Virus record (IMG/VR): IMGVR_UViG_3300046450_001024
Span: 1-41,028 of that record
DNA from: a virus
Direction: 5' to 3' (one strand)
DNA length: 41,028 nucleotides
The translations under genes and the position numbers were made by a program. This document shows, piece by piece, positions 7,154 to 17,226 of the stretch. Numbering within the stretch: the first letter of the stretch is position 1; the number at the start of each line of letters is the position of its first letter. The notes beneath the pieces are model-generated. The model was not told the origin of the DNA. It was given only the letters and a program-made list of their open reading frames with translations, and ran no database searches.

Positions 7154-10100
7154 ATGCCAATAAATAAATTAGCAGAAAATTGTGTTCTTGAAATAGGCGA
7201 AGTTATAGGTAGTAGAGATTTTGTAACTACAACACAAACAGGTAACACTAATGTTTATGAGTATTTAGGATGTAAAACTAATCCTAACTATAAAGATGAA
7301 GGTTTTAATAGTATAGGATTAAGCCACGAAAGAGTTTTTTATAGAGGAATAACTCCTAATCAAAATAGTCAATTAGGTGGTACTATACAAGAAGCTATTG
7401 GTATTGGTAATACAGGAACTCAAGGATGCGTTTTAACCTATTTAGTAATGTGGTCGGGTAATTATCAAATTGAGCCAGGAACTAATATTGATGATAATAA
7501 AGTATTTTATATAACACTATATAAAAACAACAATTATGATCCTGTTGGGCTTCAAAGTGGAAATATACCTCCATACGGACTAAATTCTAGTCATTTTGTT
7601 CCTTACAATGGTCAATCTCAATCTAATAATGTTCAAGGAAGAAGTTTATATTATAAACATAATCAAAAGACAATAGGTATTTTAAATAGTGTTACACAGA
7701 GAGAAGGTGTTGTTTTTGATGTCATATCAGCTTCTGGAGGAGATGATATATTACTTAAAGGCAATGGTTCTGATACTATGGATGCTTATAGCATAATATC
7801 TCCTGACTTTTGGTCAGCTCCTGAAGATTATAGTTGGTATATATCTGCTTATATGCACAGTCATAATTGGGATAGTTCAGAAGGAACTAATAAACCTTTT
7901 TATTGGATAGGGGGAAGATGTAATGTAAAAACAGAAGTTGGTTCTTATGAAGGTTCTCAATATAGAAATCCAGGCACAATAAAAATGAATGAGTGTTATA
8001 GAAGCAGTGGATTATTAGGTTTAAGGTCTGATTATTTTGGTGATATGATTGGAAATGTAGATTGTTTTAAAATAGAAATACAAATATCAGAAATAGAAAA
8101 TGCAACTTTAACTGTATTGGAAGGAACTCCTGATAACACAAACATAAATAGTTTACCTAATCAAAACCTTACTTTTGATAGTGTTGGTGTTTATACAGTA
8201 TGTTTATCTGCTTTAAAAAGAAGTGCTGTTTGGAATGATACTGCTAATTATGGTGGGCTAATAAAAATGAATAATAACAGAGTTTTTGATTTTGCTGATG
8301 GTTCTGTAAATCTTTTAGATGCACAAGCTATACATCCAAAATTACCAGCTAGAATAACATTAGATTATATAAAAATAATAAAACAAGATCCTGATTTTAA
8401 TATTACTGTTTTACCTACTATTAATACTGTTGTAAATTATAGTATTGAACAATATAATTATAATTATTTGAATATTTTTGATAGCGAAGCTTTGCCTTTG
8501 TCTTTAACATATAGTATTGGTAATGTAAAGGATTTATCAAAAAGAGCAACAGGTTATTCTAAAACTTTTCAGATTCCTGCTGACCAACATAATGTTCAAG
8601 TATTAGAGCCTATGTTAGCTGTTGGTGCTGTACGAACTAAAATAGATTGGCAGCCTTGTAGAATAAAAGTAGAGGGAATTATTGTTTTTAAAGGATTAAT
8701 TAGAATAGAAGAAGGTGTTTCAGGAGGAGGAGGTGCTTTTTCTTGTCATATTATAGAAGATTCTATAGATTGGACAAATCTAATTTCAGATTCATTAATA
8801 TGTGATATTGCTGTTGTAGAAGATGATGTTAATAAGCAAAAGAAAAATAAGGACAATATAGTCATGTCTTGGAATAACAGTCCTAATAGTTTAGAACAAC
8901 AACAATCCTCTAATATTACAGCCAATCCTACCAATTTTGACAAAGATTATCATTGGGGATTAGTAAATTATGGAGAATGGCAGGCTCAAAGTGTAAACAT
9001 TGATCCTGATAATCCTGACTATAGACATAATGCTTCTGATTTTCATCCTGCAATTTTTGCATATAGTCTTATTCATAAAATATTTTCTTATATAGGTTAT
9101 ACTTTAGAAAGTAATTTTATAGAGTCTGAAACATTTAAAAAACTATGTCATCCTTATAGTTCAGGAACTTCTTATATAGAAGATAATTTATTTGGAGAAG
9201 GTGGTACACAATTTACAAAAGCAGCAAGAGCTATAAAAACTACAGCAGCAGGTACTTTTTTTAGTGGAGGAAGATGCCCTAATTTATTTGATTGTTTTGA
9301 TTACCCTAATTTAGTTTTAGGAAGTGATTTAGGTAATAATTGGACAGGTAATACACCAACAGGAGGATATTTAGTTCCTTTTAGTGGAGATTATAATATT
9401 CAAGTTTTAGGAACATTATATATAAAAATGAGTAATCTTTTAAATACTTCAAACTCTTGGGTGGCTGGACAAATTATGATTAATGGTCAAATATCAACAG
9501 CGAATGGACAAACTGGTGGGTTTTCAGGTTCAGGAATAGTTCATCATAGTGATTCAGGAGCAAGTAGTGGAGTTACAGGACATGGACAAATTCAGCTTTA
9601 TACTTTAAATGCTGGTGATAGAGTTTCTTTTAGGTTTTTTGGTCATAATGAAGCTATTCTTTATGATTTTTGGGCTGATTATTCAGAAATGAGTATGTCA
9701 ATTTATCCAGTTGTATCAGCAACAGTACCTGAATATAGTTTTAATTTATCTAAAGTTTTGCCTTGTACTAAACAATTAGATTACTTAAAAGGATTAACAG
9801 AGTTATTTAATCTGCAATGGACTGCTAATAAAGAAGCAAAAACAGTACAAGTTGAACCTTATAATGAGTTTTATGGTTCAGGGAAAACATTAGATTGGAC
9901 ACATAAGCTAGATAGAGAAAGTTGGACTGATACTTATATAGTTAAAGAATTAGCTCAAAGTGTTAGGTTTCAATATAAAGAAGATGCTACAGATAAAGGA
10001 ATAAAAAAATTATCTGAATGGAGAGAACAAAATAGTTTAGATATATATAAATCTTACACAGAAATTAATGAAGCTAGATTTAGAAAAGAAACTCTTGAGT

Positions 10101-11146
10101 TAGGAACAAAAATTTTTAATTCAACTTATCGTTTTAATGCTTATGGTAGACAGCCTTATCCTAGTCAAAATGGCAGTACACATCCTATAGCTCCAAATGC
10201 TTATCGTTGGGGTGATTTAAGCTGGACTGATCCTGTTGTAGCTCGTAAGAATCCTCTTATGCCAGTAATGTGGAGTACTGAAGGTGGTCATATTAATGGT
10301 ACTTATGCGAATAGACCTGAATACAATCCAAGACCTAAATTTGGATTAAGAATTTTAAATTACTATGGTGAAAGAAGTTGCTCTAGTTGGATTTTTGTAG
10401 ACCAAAATGGAAATAATAATTTACAAACATCATATCCTTATATGGATTGGTTTGATGGATGGTCAAAATCTGTTGATATAGATCCTTATAACTTATCTTG
10501 GGATGATGTAGATGATGGTTATGGCAATAATAGTCCTGGACTTTTTACTAAGTATTGGAGAAATGCTTATGAAAAAATGAATGGTGGTGCTATGTTACGA
10601 ACTTGTAAATTCGCTTTAACTCCTGTAGATATTAATTTATTTGATTATAAAGATAAAATTCATTTAAAAATAGATGGAGTTTCTACTTATTGGACAGTAC
10701 AAAAAATTAAAGACTATAAACCTAACAAAAAAGAACTTACTGAAGTTGAATTAATTGAATGGAAACATGATACATCTTGGGGAGGAAAATCTACATCTTC
10801 AAAAAGAATACAATCAAAAGTTGAAGAGCAAGAAACTTATGATGTTTCTTTAGAGCAACAAGTTAAATCATCTATTGAATATGGCATTACTAATAATGAA
10901 AGAGAAAAAGCAATTCAAGATCTTGCTCAAGTTGGTTTAACAGTAGATAAAAATGGAGAAATTCAAATGTATGGTGGAGAATTAGTAGTTGAAAACACAG
11001 ATGGTTCTATTTCAAATTTAGTTTACACAGAAGATACAGATGTAAGAAAATTATATTTACAAAAAGAAGAGGAAATAGAAGAACTTGTTGATGGATATTT
11101 AAATACTACACCTCCTTCTAATTCAAATAATAATAATATATGTTAA
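7154..11146 (+). CDS. Large distal tail / tail-tip protein
   Basis: A 1,330-residue structural protein. The first ~430 residues are a beta-rich Asn/Gly/Tyr-rich domain suggestive of a carbohydrate or receptor contact surface. A central segment (about 430-540, including NVKDLSKRATGYSKTFQIP) is a pattern I associate with tail-hub proteins of Bacteroidota phages. The C-terminal ~150 residues are charged and helical (EEQETYDVSLEQQVKSSIEYG). The tail end is Asn-rich. It precedes the tape measure gene by 12 bases. A role in the tail tip, possibly including host contact, is inferred from size and neighbours. Confidence 0.6.
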   Translation: MPINKLAENCVLEIGEVIGSRDFVTTTQTGNTNVYEYLGCKTNPNYKDEGFNSIGLSHERVFYRGITPNQNSQLGGTIQEAIGIGNTGTQGCVLTYLVMWSGNYQIEPGTNIDDNKVFYITLYKNNNYDPVGLQSGNIPPYGLNSSHFVPYNGQSQSNNVQGRSLYYKHNQKTIGILNSVTQREGVVFDVISASGGDDILLKGNGSDTMDAYSIISPDFWSAPEDYSWYISAYMHSHNWDSSEGTNKPFYWIGGRCNVKTEVGSYEGSQYRNPGTIKMNECYRSSGLLGLRSDYFGDMIGNVDCFKIEIQISEIENATLTVLEGTPDNTNINSLPNQNLTFDSVGVYTVCLSALKRSAVWNDTANYGGLIKMNNNRVFDFADGSVNLLDAQAIHPKLPARITLDYIKIIKQDPDFNITVLPTINTVVNYSIEQYNYNYLNIFDSEALPLSLTYSIGNVKDLSKRATGYSKTFQIPADQHNVQVLEPMLAVGAVRTKIDWQPCRIKVEGIIVFKGLIRIEEGVSGGGGAFSCHIIEDSIDWTNLISDSLICDIAVVEDDVNKQKKNKDNIVMSWNNSPNSLEQQQSSNITANPTNFDKDYHWGLVNYGEWQAQSVNIDPDNPDYRHNASDFHPAIFAYSLIHKIFSYIGYTLESNFIESETFKKLCHPYSSGTSYIEDNLFGEGGTQFTKAARAIKTTAAGTFFSGGRCPNLFDCFDYPNLVLGSDLGNNWTGNTPTGGYLVPFSGDYNIQVLGTLYIKMSNLLNTSNSWVAGQIMINGQISTANGQTGGFSGSGIVHHSDSGASSGVTGHGQIQLYTLNAGDRVSFRFFGHNEAILYDFWADYSEMSMSIYPVVSATVPEYSFNLSKVLPCTKQLDYLKGLTELFNLQWTANKEAKTVQVEPYNEFYGSGKTLDWTHKLDRESWTDTYIVKELAQSVRFQYKEDATDKGIKKLSEWREQNSLDIYKSYTEINEARFRKETLELGTKIFNSTYRFNAYGRQPYPSQNGSTHPIAPNAYRWGDLSWTDPVVARKNPLMPVMWSTEGGHINGTYANRPEYNPRPKFGLRILNYYGERSCSSWIFVDQNGNNNLQTSYPYMDWFDGWSKSVDIDPYNLSWDDVDDGYGNNSPGLFTKYWRNAYEKMNGGAMLRTCKFALTPVDINLFDYKDKIHLKIDGVSTYWTVQKIKDYKPNKKELTEVELIEWKHDTSWGGKSTSSKRIQSKVEEQETYDVSLEQQVKSSIEYGITNNEREKAIQDLAQVGLTVDKNGEIQMYGGELVVENTDGSISNLVYTEDTDVRKLYLQKEEEIEELVDGYLNTTPPSNSNNNNIC

Positions 11147-11158
11147 AAAATAAATAAA

Positions 11159-14100
11159 ATGGCTGATAATTCTACAACATATTACAAATTTGTAGCTGAC
11201 CTTAAACAGTTAGATTCTCTTAATACAAAGTTAAAGGAAGCAAAAGTTAATCTTTCTGCTTTAGGTAAAAGTACAATGGCTTTTTCCAAACAGTCAAGAG
11301 CTATTGGAGTAATGACTAATAAGATGAATCAAAATGCAGCAGCAGCTAGAAGGATGGCAACAGCTACATCTCGTGTGAGTAAAAGAGGAAACAGAATGAT
11401 TGCTATTTTTAAGTCTGCAAGTATAGCTATTGCTTCTGCTTTTGCATTTAGAGCTATAATAGGAGGATTAAGAGGTGTTATTACTACATTTGCTGGTTTT
11501 GAAAGTCAAATGGCTGCTGTATTAGCAATATCTGGAGCAACTAATAAAGAATTTCAGAAATTAAAAGATTCAGCTTTAGAATTAGGAAAAACAACAGTAT
11601 TTACTGCAACACAAGTAGGGCAATTACAAGAAGCTTATGCAAGACTTGGTTTTACAGCTAATGAAATTATAGCGGCTCAAGCTGGTACTTTAGCTCTAGC
11701 AGCAGGAACAGGAGAGTCTTTAGCAAGTTCAGCTGCCATTGCTGGTTCTACTTTAAGAGCTTTTGGAATTGAAGCTGATCAAACAGGAAGAGTAGCTGAT
11801 ATTATGGGTGCTTCTTTTACTAACTCTGCATTAAATCTTGAAAAATTTGGGCAGTCTATGAAGTTTGTAGCTCCAATAGCAAGAGCTGCTGGTTTTACTA
11901 TAGAAGAAACTGCTGCTCAAATGATGATACTTGCTGATAATGGTTTATCAGGATCATTAGCAGGTAATGCTTTAAAAAATATATTTTTAAGATTAGGTGA
12001 TGCTAATTCTAAATTAAACAAACATTTAGGTAGAACTGTTCAAGGATTACCTCAAATGATTGTTGCTTTAAGAGAAATGAAAGCTGAATCTTTTGGTTTA
12101 ACTGAAGCAACAGAACTATTAGATAAAAGGTCAGCTCCAGCTTTTCTAGCTTTAATTGAAAACATAGATGGATTAGAACAAAGTTTAGATACTCTTAATA
12201 ATGCTGAAGGTATTATATCACAAATGGCAGCAATAAGATTAAATACTCTTGAGGGAGATTTTACTTTATTGAAATCAGCAACTGAAGGATTAGGAGTTGC
12301 AATAGGGCAAATATTTAATATAAGTTTAAGAAATTCTATAGAAGGATTAACAACTTGGATTCAAAGACTATCAGGATCAACAGAAGCAATGAACAGAGTA
12401 AAAGTTGCTGCTGACCTTATTAGTACAGCTTTTAAAATAATCATTGCAAGATTAGCTCTTTTAAAGCTTGTTACTACATTTGGTAGTATGGTAACAGGAA
12501 TTGGAGCTGTTGTTACTGCCGTTAGAGGTTTAACTTTAGCTACAGGTCTTGCTAGTATTTCTTTTAAATCTTTAGCTGTTGCTATAGCATCTACTGGATT
12601 TGGTGCTTTTGTTGTTTTAGCTGGTACTTTAGTTGGCTACTTCATGACAATGTCAGATGAGATGGGTGAAGTAGAGTTAATGACTAATAGAATGAACAAA
12701 GCTTTTAATACAAGTATAGCTGCTTCATTATTGCTTGTTGAAGGAAGTGAAGAAAGAACTGCTGCCATGAGAAAATTAAAACAAGAACATTCCGAACTTT
12801 TAAAAAATTATGATGTAGAGATAATGAAAAGTAAAGAATTAGAACAATTAATGATAGTGTTAAATTCACAGGCTGAGTTAAGAGTAAGAATTGCTAGACA
12901 ACAAGATATAGTTAATGGTTTAAGCCAAGAAAATCAAAATAAACTAAGACAAGTTAGAATAGATAAGAATCTTTTAAAAATGGCTATTGCAAGGAAGGAT
13001 GTTGATGCTAAAGCTGCTGCTGAAAAACTGGAAGGTTATGAAGATGCAGAAAAAGCTATTTTAAAACAAAGAGTAATAGCTGATCAAGTAGAATTAGATT
13101 TATTAGCAAGTTTAAAAAATCAATTATCAGCTAAAAAAAGAGAAGAAAAAAATTGGAATCAATTTAGAGTAGATGCAAATGATACTACTAGAATTAATCT
13201 TAGAAATGGATATTTACAAGATTTAGAAGATTTTAGAAAATTGAGTAAATCTAAACAGAAAGTCGTACTTGCAGATGTAGAAGCTGAGTTAGCTAGTTTA
13301 ATACAAATACAAGATTATAAAGCAATATTAAATGAACAAAAACAAGCTGATATAGATAAAGATGTTCAAGGATCAGAAGCAGCAAAGGAAGCACAGATGG
13401 CTTTTTTATCAACTTTTACAGGTCCAGATATGCTGAAGTTTTTAGGCAGTGTTAATAAATATAGAAATTCAGGTGATTTATTAAATATTACAATAGATGA
13501 AATGAAAACTTCAGTTACAAGTCTTGAAGCTGCATTAAAAAAATCAGGTGAATCTTCAGATCTTACGGTTTTTAGTGTACATAAATTACAAAGAACAAAA
13601 GACCAATTTAAGGAGTTGTTTAAAATACAAATTCAAAATATAGATGATGCAGAAACTAGAGAAGTAGCATCAATAGCTAACACTAGAAACTTACAAAAAA
13701 GGAAATACGAAGATGAATTAAAACTGATGAAAGCTAATGTTGCTAGTTTAAAAACTCAAATTAATGGTAATGATAAAAACCAAGCAAAAATAGATAAAAA
13801 GTTTTTAAGTAGGAATAAAAGTAAATATAAAGTTTTAAAAGAACTTACTATTGAAGGATGGGAAAAAGCAAATGCAAGTGGTGATGCAGGACAAAAAGAA
13901 AGATTGAGGTTAATGACTTTAATGTTAGAAGAAGAAAATAATAAAATAGAAACTAATAATCTTATTCAACTTGAAATAGATGAAAGGCACAATAAGGCAC
14001 AAAGAAATGCTCTAATTAAATATGATGAAAAAAGAAATCAAGATGTGCAAAAGAAAATTCAAGCTCTATTTGATTTAGAAGATACAGGTATAATTAATTT

Positions 14101-15106
14101 CTTTAAAATAAATAAAGAAAAAGTAGAAAATGCTAAAAAAGTTGCAAAACAAGAACAAGATATAGCTTTTAGGAAATTTCAAGCTGGAATATTAAGTGAA
14201 GAAGCTTATGCAGCTAGAGTTAAAGAAATAAATTTAAAATTATCAGATACATTAAATGATTTACAAGATAAAAGATTAGCTAAAGTATCTGAAGTTTATG
14301 GTCAGCTATCTGAGATAGTTATGGGATTTGCTGCTAATCAAGCTGATTTTGCTATTGCTCAAGTAAATAGACAATTTGAACAAGAAAGTATAGATAGAGA
14401 AAATGTGCATAGAGATAAGATAGAAAAAGCTGAAGCTGCTGGTCAAGATACTGCTGCTATGCAAGAGCAATTTAATGATTTAATGCTTAATCAAGAAAAA
14501 GTTAAAGATGAAAAATTAGCTATCATTAAAAGAAAAATGTTTAATTTAGAAAAAGCTAATAGTGTTGCAATGGCACTAATTAATGGAGCAGTAGCTATAA
14601 CAAAGGTTTCTTCAGAAACAGGAATTGCAGCTATTGTTGCCGCACCTCTTATGTCTGCTTTAATAGCCGCTCAAATTGGTATGATTTTATCTAAAAGGTT
14701 TATAGCAGAAAAAGGTGGTATTGTTCCTTCTAAAGAAAAATTTGCTCAAGGAGGAATGGTTCATGGAGCTAGACATTCACAAGGAGGTGTTAAATTTGCT
14801 GTTGGTGGAAGAGTAGCAGAATTAGAAGGAGGTGAAGCTGTTATTAATAGAAAATCTACTAAAATGTTTAGAAAACAATTATCTGCAATGAATGTTGCTG
14901 GTGGTGGAATTAAATTTGAACAAGGAGGATTGACTCCAGGAACAAATGCAGCTTTAGATGGTGCTAAAGGTAATTGGACTGCAAGTGATATTGCTGCTTT
15001 AATAGCAGGATCTATTAACTCACAACAAGTATATGTTTCTGAATCTGCAATAACTTCTACACAATCTAATGTTTATGTTCAGGAAACTATGTCCACTATA
15101 TTTTAA
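11159..15106 (+). CDS. Tail tape measure protein
   Basis: A 1,315-residue protein that sets tail length and is ejected into the host envelope. Residues about 110-290 carry a TP901-type tape measure core (FAGFESQMAAVLAISGAT, then LGKTTVFTATQVGQLQEAYA, then MGASFTNSALNLEKFGQSM). A hydrophobic stretch follows at about 420-500, then a long Lys/Glu/Gln-rich coiled coil (about 520-1120). The C-terminus has Gly-rich repeats (GGIVPSKEKFAQGGMVHG, GGVKFAVGG, LEGGEAVI) typical of these proteins. At roughly 1.5 angstrom per residue, the rule used for other siphophages, the tail would be near 200 nm. It is unusual that it follows rather than precedes the distal tail genes. Confidence 0.93.
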   Translation: MADNSTTYYKFVADLKQLDSLNTKLKEAKVNLSALGKSTMAFSKQSRAIGVMTNKMNQNAAAARRMATATSRVSKRGNRMIAIFKSASIAIASAFAFRAIIGGLRGVITTFAGFESQMAAVLAISGATNKEFQKLKDSALELGKTTVFTATQVGQLQEAYARLGFTANEIIAAQAGTLALAAGTGESLASSAAIAGSTLRAFGIEADQTGRVADIMGASFTNSALNLEKFGQSMKFVAPIARAAGFTIEETAAQMMILADNGLSGSLAGNALKNIFLRLGDANSKLNKHLGRTVQGLPQMIVALREMKAESFGLTEATELLDKRSAPAFLALIENIDGLEQSLDTLNNAEGIISQMAAIRLNTLEGDFTLLKSATEGLGVAIGQIFNISLRNSIEGLTTWIQRLSGSTEAMNRVKVAADLISTAFKIIIARLALLKLVTTFGSMVTGIGAVVTAVRGLTLATGLASISFKSLAVAIASTGFGAFVVLAGTLVGYFMTMSDEMGEVELMTNRMNKAFNTSIAASLLLVEGSEERTAAMRKLKQEHSELLKNYDVEIMKSKELEQLMIVLNSQAELRVRIARQQDIVNGLSQENQNKLRQVRIDKNLLKMAIARKDVDAKAAAEKLEGYEDAEKAILKQRVIADQVELDLLASLKNQLSAKKREEKNWNQFRVDANDTTRINLRNGYLQDLEDFRKLSKSKQKVVLADVEAELASLIQIQDYKAILNEQKQADIDKDVQGSEAAKEAQMAFLSTFTGPDMLKFLGSVNKYRNSGDLLNITIDEMKTSVTSLEAALKKSGESSDLTVFSVHKLQRTKDQFKELFKIQIQNIDDAETREVASIANTRNLQKRKYEDELKLMKANVASLKTQINGNDKNQAKIDKKFLSRNKSKYKVLKELTIEGWEKANASGDAGQKERLRLMTLMLEEENNKIETNNLIQLEIDERHNKAQRNALIKYDEKRNQDVQKKIQALFDLEDTGIINFFKINKEKVENAKKVAKQEQDIAFRKFQAGILSEEAYAARVKEINLKLSDTLNDLQDKRLAKVSEVYGQLSEIVMGFAANQADFAIAQVNRQFEQESIDRENVHRDKIEKAEAAGQDTAAMQEQFNDLMLNQEKVKDEKLAIIKRKMFNLEKANSVAMALINGAVAITKVSSETGIAAIVAAPLMSALIAAQIGMILSKRFIAEKGGIVPSKEKFAQGGMVHGARHSQGGVKFAVGGRVAELEGGEAVINRKSTKMFRKQLSAMNVAGGGIKFEQGGLTPGTNAALDGAKGNWTASDIAALIAGSINSQQVYVSESAITSTQSNVYVQETMSTIF

Positions 15107-15129
15107 TAATTATTTAATATATTTACTCA

Positions 15130-15366
15130 ATGAAAGATTTAAGAAAATTGTTCTATCAATTCTTTTTAGGAAAAGGAATAAAAATAGCTTCTAAGGAGCT
15201 TTATGACAAAAGGATGGATATATGCCGAAGCAATCCTTGTGGAGTCTATAAGAACCCTCTAGGGCTTAAAATACTTGAAAAGTGTGGTGCTTGTGGATGT
15301 TTTTTAAGAGCTAAAAATAATATTGATGAAAAATTTATATATTGCCCTAAAAATTGGTGGAAATAG
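15130..15366 (+). CDS. Small Cys-rich putative zinc-binding protein
   Basis: A 78-residue protein with Cys at 32, 37, 52, 55, 57 and 72 in the arrangement CRSNPC...CGACGC...CP, likely binding one or two zinc ions. The N-terminus is basic and amphipathic. Such small zinc-ribbon proteins are common beside tape measure genes in Bacteroidota phages, but their role is unknown. It abuts the next gene with no spacer (stop TAG at 15364-15366, ATG at 15367). Confidence 0.65.
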   Translation: MKDLRKLFYQFFLGKGIKIASKELYDKRMDICRSNPCGVYKNPLGLKILEKCGACGCFLRAKNNIDEKFIYCPKNWWK

Positions 15367-15684
15367 ATGGCAAACAACAAAGATATTATTGATGAGTTTT
15401 TAGATATTGTTTGGGCTGAATCAGAAGCAAGATGGGGAGAAAATTTTACAGTTAAAGATTTAGTTTACCATCTTATTGAAAATGGTATAATACCTCCTAA
15501 AGCATTAAGAAATTATATGATGTTTAATGATTTTGATAAATTTATTGTAAACAATGAAGGTCATATAGGAAATACTTTTATTGATATATCTATAAGACAT
15601 GGCATAACTGAAAAACAATGCCGAAACATAATATATAAACAAAGATATAAAACATCTAAAGATTATAATATTATGAGAGAGTAA
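15367..15684 (+). CDS. Hypothetical protein, end of tail operon
   Basis: A 105-residue protein, mixed helix and strand, starting MANNKDIIDEFLDIVW. The centre (SEARWGENFTVKDLVYHLIENGIIPPKALRNYM) could form a small helical or HTH-like fold, but no family is recognised. Its last 14 bases overlap the end of the convergent RusA gene, and no terminator separates them, so tail and replication transcripts meet here. Confidence 0.65.
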   Translation: MANNKDIIDEFLDIVWAESEARWGENFTVKDLVYHLIENGIIPPKALRNYMMFNDFDKFIVNNEGHIGNTFIDISIRHGITEKQCRNIIYKQRYKTSKDYNIMRE

Positions 15685-16027
15685 GACTTGTAAGATTGTA
15701 AAAATCTATACATCCTTTATCACTCCAAATCTTTCTAGCATAAACAGTGTGAACATGAGAATCTTCATCTAAAAGTGCGTCCATTAAACCTTTTAAAAGA
15801 TTATCTATATCAGGTCTTTGTTGATGATGTTTTCCAATCATCTCTTTTTTCTTTTTAACACTCCAAGATTTAGGCATTGGTATATGAAAAACACAATATA
15901 TTTCATTGCCTAATTTAAAATCATTTTTAAATGCCCATTCTTTTATATCATGTTTATAATCCCAGTATTTTAAAACAATAGGTCTTTTTTTCCAAGAATC
16001 TGCTTGAGTCATTCTTGGTTTAGCCAT
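15671..16027 (-). CDS. rusA: RusA-like Holliday junction resolvase
   Basis: A 118-residue endonuclease that cuts four-way DNA junctions, needed to resolve recombination intermediates before packaging. The signature RPDIDNLLKGLMDAL (71-85) with Asp73 and Asp75, followed by acidic residues at 87 and 89, matches the RusA active site. A basic segment (KSWSVKKKKEM) precedes it. The ATG at 16027 (MAKPRMTQAD), behind AAAAAAGGA, is preferred over a TTG at 16051 that overlaps the upstream stop. It is the last gene of the long replication operon. Confidence 0.9.
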   Translation of the reverse strand: MAKPRMTQADSWKKRPIVLKYWDYKHDIKEWAFKNDFKLGNEIYCVFHIPMPKSWSVKKKKEMIGKHHQQRPDIDNLLKGLMDALLDEDSHVHTVYARKIWSDKGCIDFYNLTSLTLS

Positions 16028-16043
16028 TCCTTTTTTATTATAA

Positions 16044-16322
16044 CTAATCAATTATCTTAGCATCTTGGATAACTCCTCTAACTCCTCCATTATTATTAAT
16101 ATTTTGAGTAAGTATTTCTAGTCTATCTGTTCCATCATAAACTAAACCTACCATTTTATTTATTTCTTTTTCTTCAAGACCTTCTATCATATCTTTAAGA
16201 CCTTTTACATTTATAAATTTACCTCCTTCAGCATTACCTTGAGCTTTTAAATCTATACAAACTCTGTATTGCTCGTTGTCATCAATAGATATTACCTCAT
16301 TTTTTGTTTTATTTTTTGTCAT
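16044..16322 (-). CDS. Hypothetical small protein
   Basis: A 92-residue acidic protein (MTKNKTKNEVISIDDNEQY) with no recognised domain. It has a helical core (KGLKDMIEGLEEKEINKM) and a C-terminal Gly/Asn stretch. It lies within the replication operon between RusA and a tiny Cys-rich gene whose end overlaps its start by 14 bases. Function unknown. Confidence 0.65.
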   Translation of the reverse strand: MTKNKTKNEVISIDDNEQYRVCIDLKAQGNAEGGKFINVKGLKDMIEGLEEKEINKMVGLVYDGTDRLEILTQNINNNGGVRGVIQDAKIID

Positions 16323-16479
16323 TATCCTTAATTTTTAATTTATAATTATACTTTTCTAAACATCTTTCATGTACTATACCTCCATCATCTCCTTCTCTTC
16401 TATTACAAACACATCCTTGAAATTTCTTATTACATTCTTTGCATAATTCTTTATAGTTAGGATCATTTACATTAGACAT
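16309..16479 (-). CDS. Tiny Cys-rich putative zinc-binding protein
   Basis: A 56-residue ORF starting MSNVNDPNYKELCKECNKKF, with Cys at 13, 16, 23, 25 and 40 (CKEC, CVC and a later HERC). The pattern is consistent with a small zinc finger. It overlaps the upstream gene stop by 8 bases and the downstream gene start by 14, filling an otherwise unexplained gap in a gap-free operon, which supports it being real. Function unknown. Confidence 0.65.
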   Translation of the reverse strand: MSNVNDPNYKELCKECNKKFQGCVCNRREGDDGGIVHERCLEKYNYKLKIKDNDKK

Positions 16480-16669
16480 CTTTTTGGTTCTTAAATTTAT
16501 CCATTAAAGATTTAAGCTTACTTTCAACAGCTCCATCTACACTTTTATTATAAGTTCCCCAATCTCCTGGCCAGACTTTTATTCCTTTTAATCTTCTTTT
16601 TGTTTTTATGTTTTCTTGTTTCCTTCTCTCAACATAATCTTCATAAGATTCATCTTCTTTTCTTTTCAT
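16472..16669 (-). CDS. Hypothetical small basic protein
   Basis: A 65-residue Lys/Glu-rich protein (MKRKEDESYEDYVERRKQEN), probably helical, with a short aromatic centre (VWPGDWGTY). Start overlaps the upstream stop by four bases, indicating coupled translation. No family recognised. Confidence 0.6.
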   Translation of the reverse strand: MKRKEDESYEDYVERRKQENIKTKRRLKGIKVWPGDWGTYNKSVDGAVESKLKSLMDKFKNQKDV

Positions 16670-16977
16670 AACTTATTATTTCTTTCTACTTTTTCTAATT
16701 CAAATTGTAGGTGAGCAATAGCTTTTGTAAGGCACTCTACAGGAGTTTGATGCTTGTGATAAGCTCTGATTATGTAAGTTGTCGCAGTAGCCAAGTGATA
16801 GGGTAAATCAAAGTTGTCGCAAACTTTACGAGCTTCATAACCTTCTTTACCTTTATAATATTTAGGCACTCTTGAATCACTCATTATCCCTCCTGTTCTA
16901 GTTTTACCATCATATTGGTCAATGTTTCTATTTTTTTCAAAATAATGATTACTATGCTTATCTATTGGTTTCTCCAT
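16666..16977 (-). CDS. DUF3310 family protein
   Basis: A 103-residue protein whose residues about 38-98 (VPKYYKGKEGYEARKVCDNFDLPYHLATATTYIIRA, then a helix ending LQFELEKV) fit the DUF3310 pattern. The family is common in phages and has been linked to T7 gp1.7-type nucleotide metabolism proteins; that link is family knowledge, not visible here. The gene overlaps both neighbours by a few bases in the replication operon, which suits a nucleotide supply role. Confidence 0.75.
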   Translation of the reverse strand: MEKPIDKHSNHYFEKNRNIDQYDGKTRTGGIMSDSRVPKYYKGKEGYEARKVCDNFDLPYHLATATTYIIRAYHKHQTPVECLTKAIAHLQFELEKVERNNKL

Positions 16978-17203
16978 ATTGACCTTCTATTTTTATATTT
17001 ATAATTTTAATTTGAACCTCTCCTTCTTTTTTGCCTATTTGCCTAAATAATTTAGATTTTATATGATTAAATACTTCATCTTTATCTTTAGATAAAGCAA
17101 AAGTATCTATAAATCCATTTTTTATTTGTGTTCTTATGTAGTTACTTCTGCTATTATTTCTATATTCAAAATCAACTTGCACTCTATAAATTGGCTTTTT
17201 CAT
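16958..17203 (-). CDS. Hypothetical small protein
   Basis: An 81-residue protein with alternating polar and hydrophobic residues (MKKPIYRVQVDFEYRNNSRS, then VQIKIINIKIEGQYG), probably a small beta-sheet fold. Its end overlaps the DUF3310 start by 20 bases. No recognised family. Part of the replication operon. Confidence 0.6.
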   Translation of the reverse strand: MKKPIYRVQVDFEYRNNSRSNYIRTQIKNGFIDTFALSKDKDEVFNHIKSKLFRQIGKKEGEVQIKIINIKIEGQYGETNR

Positions 17204-17226
17204 TTAATTTGTCAAAGTTAATAAAA

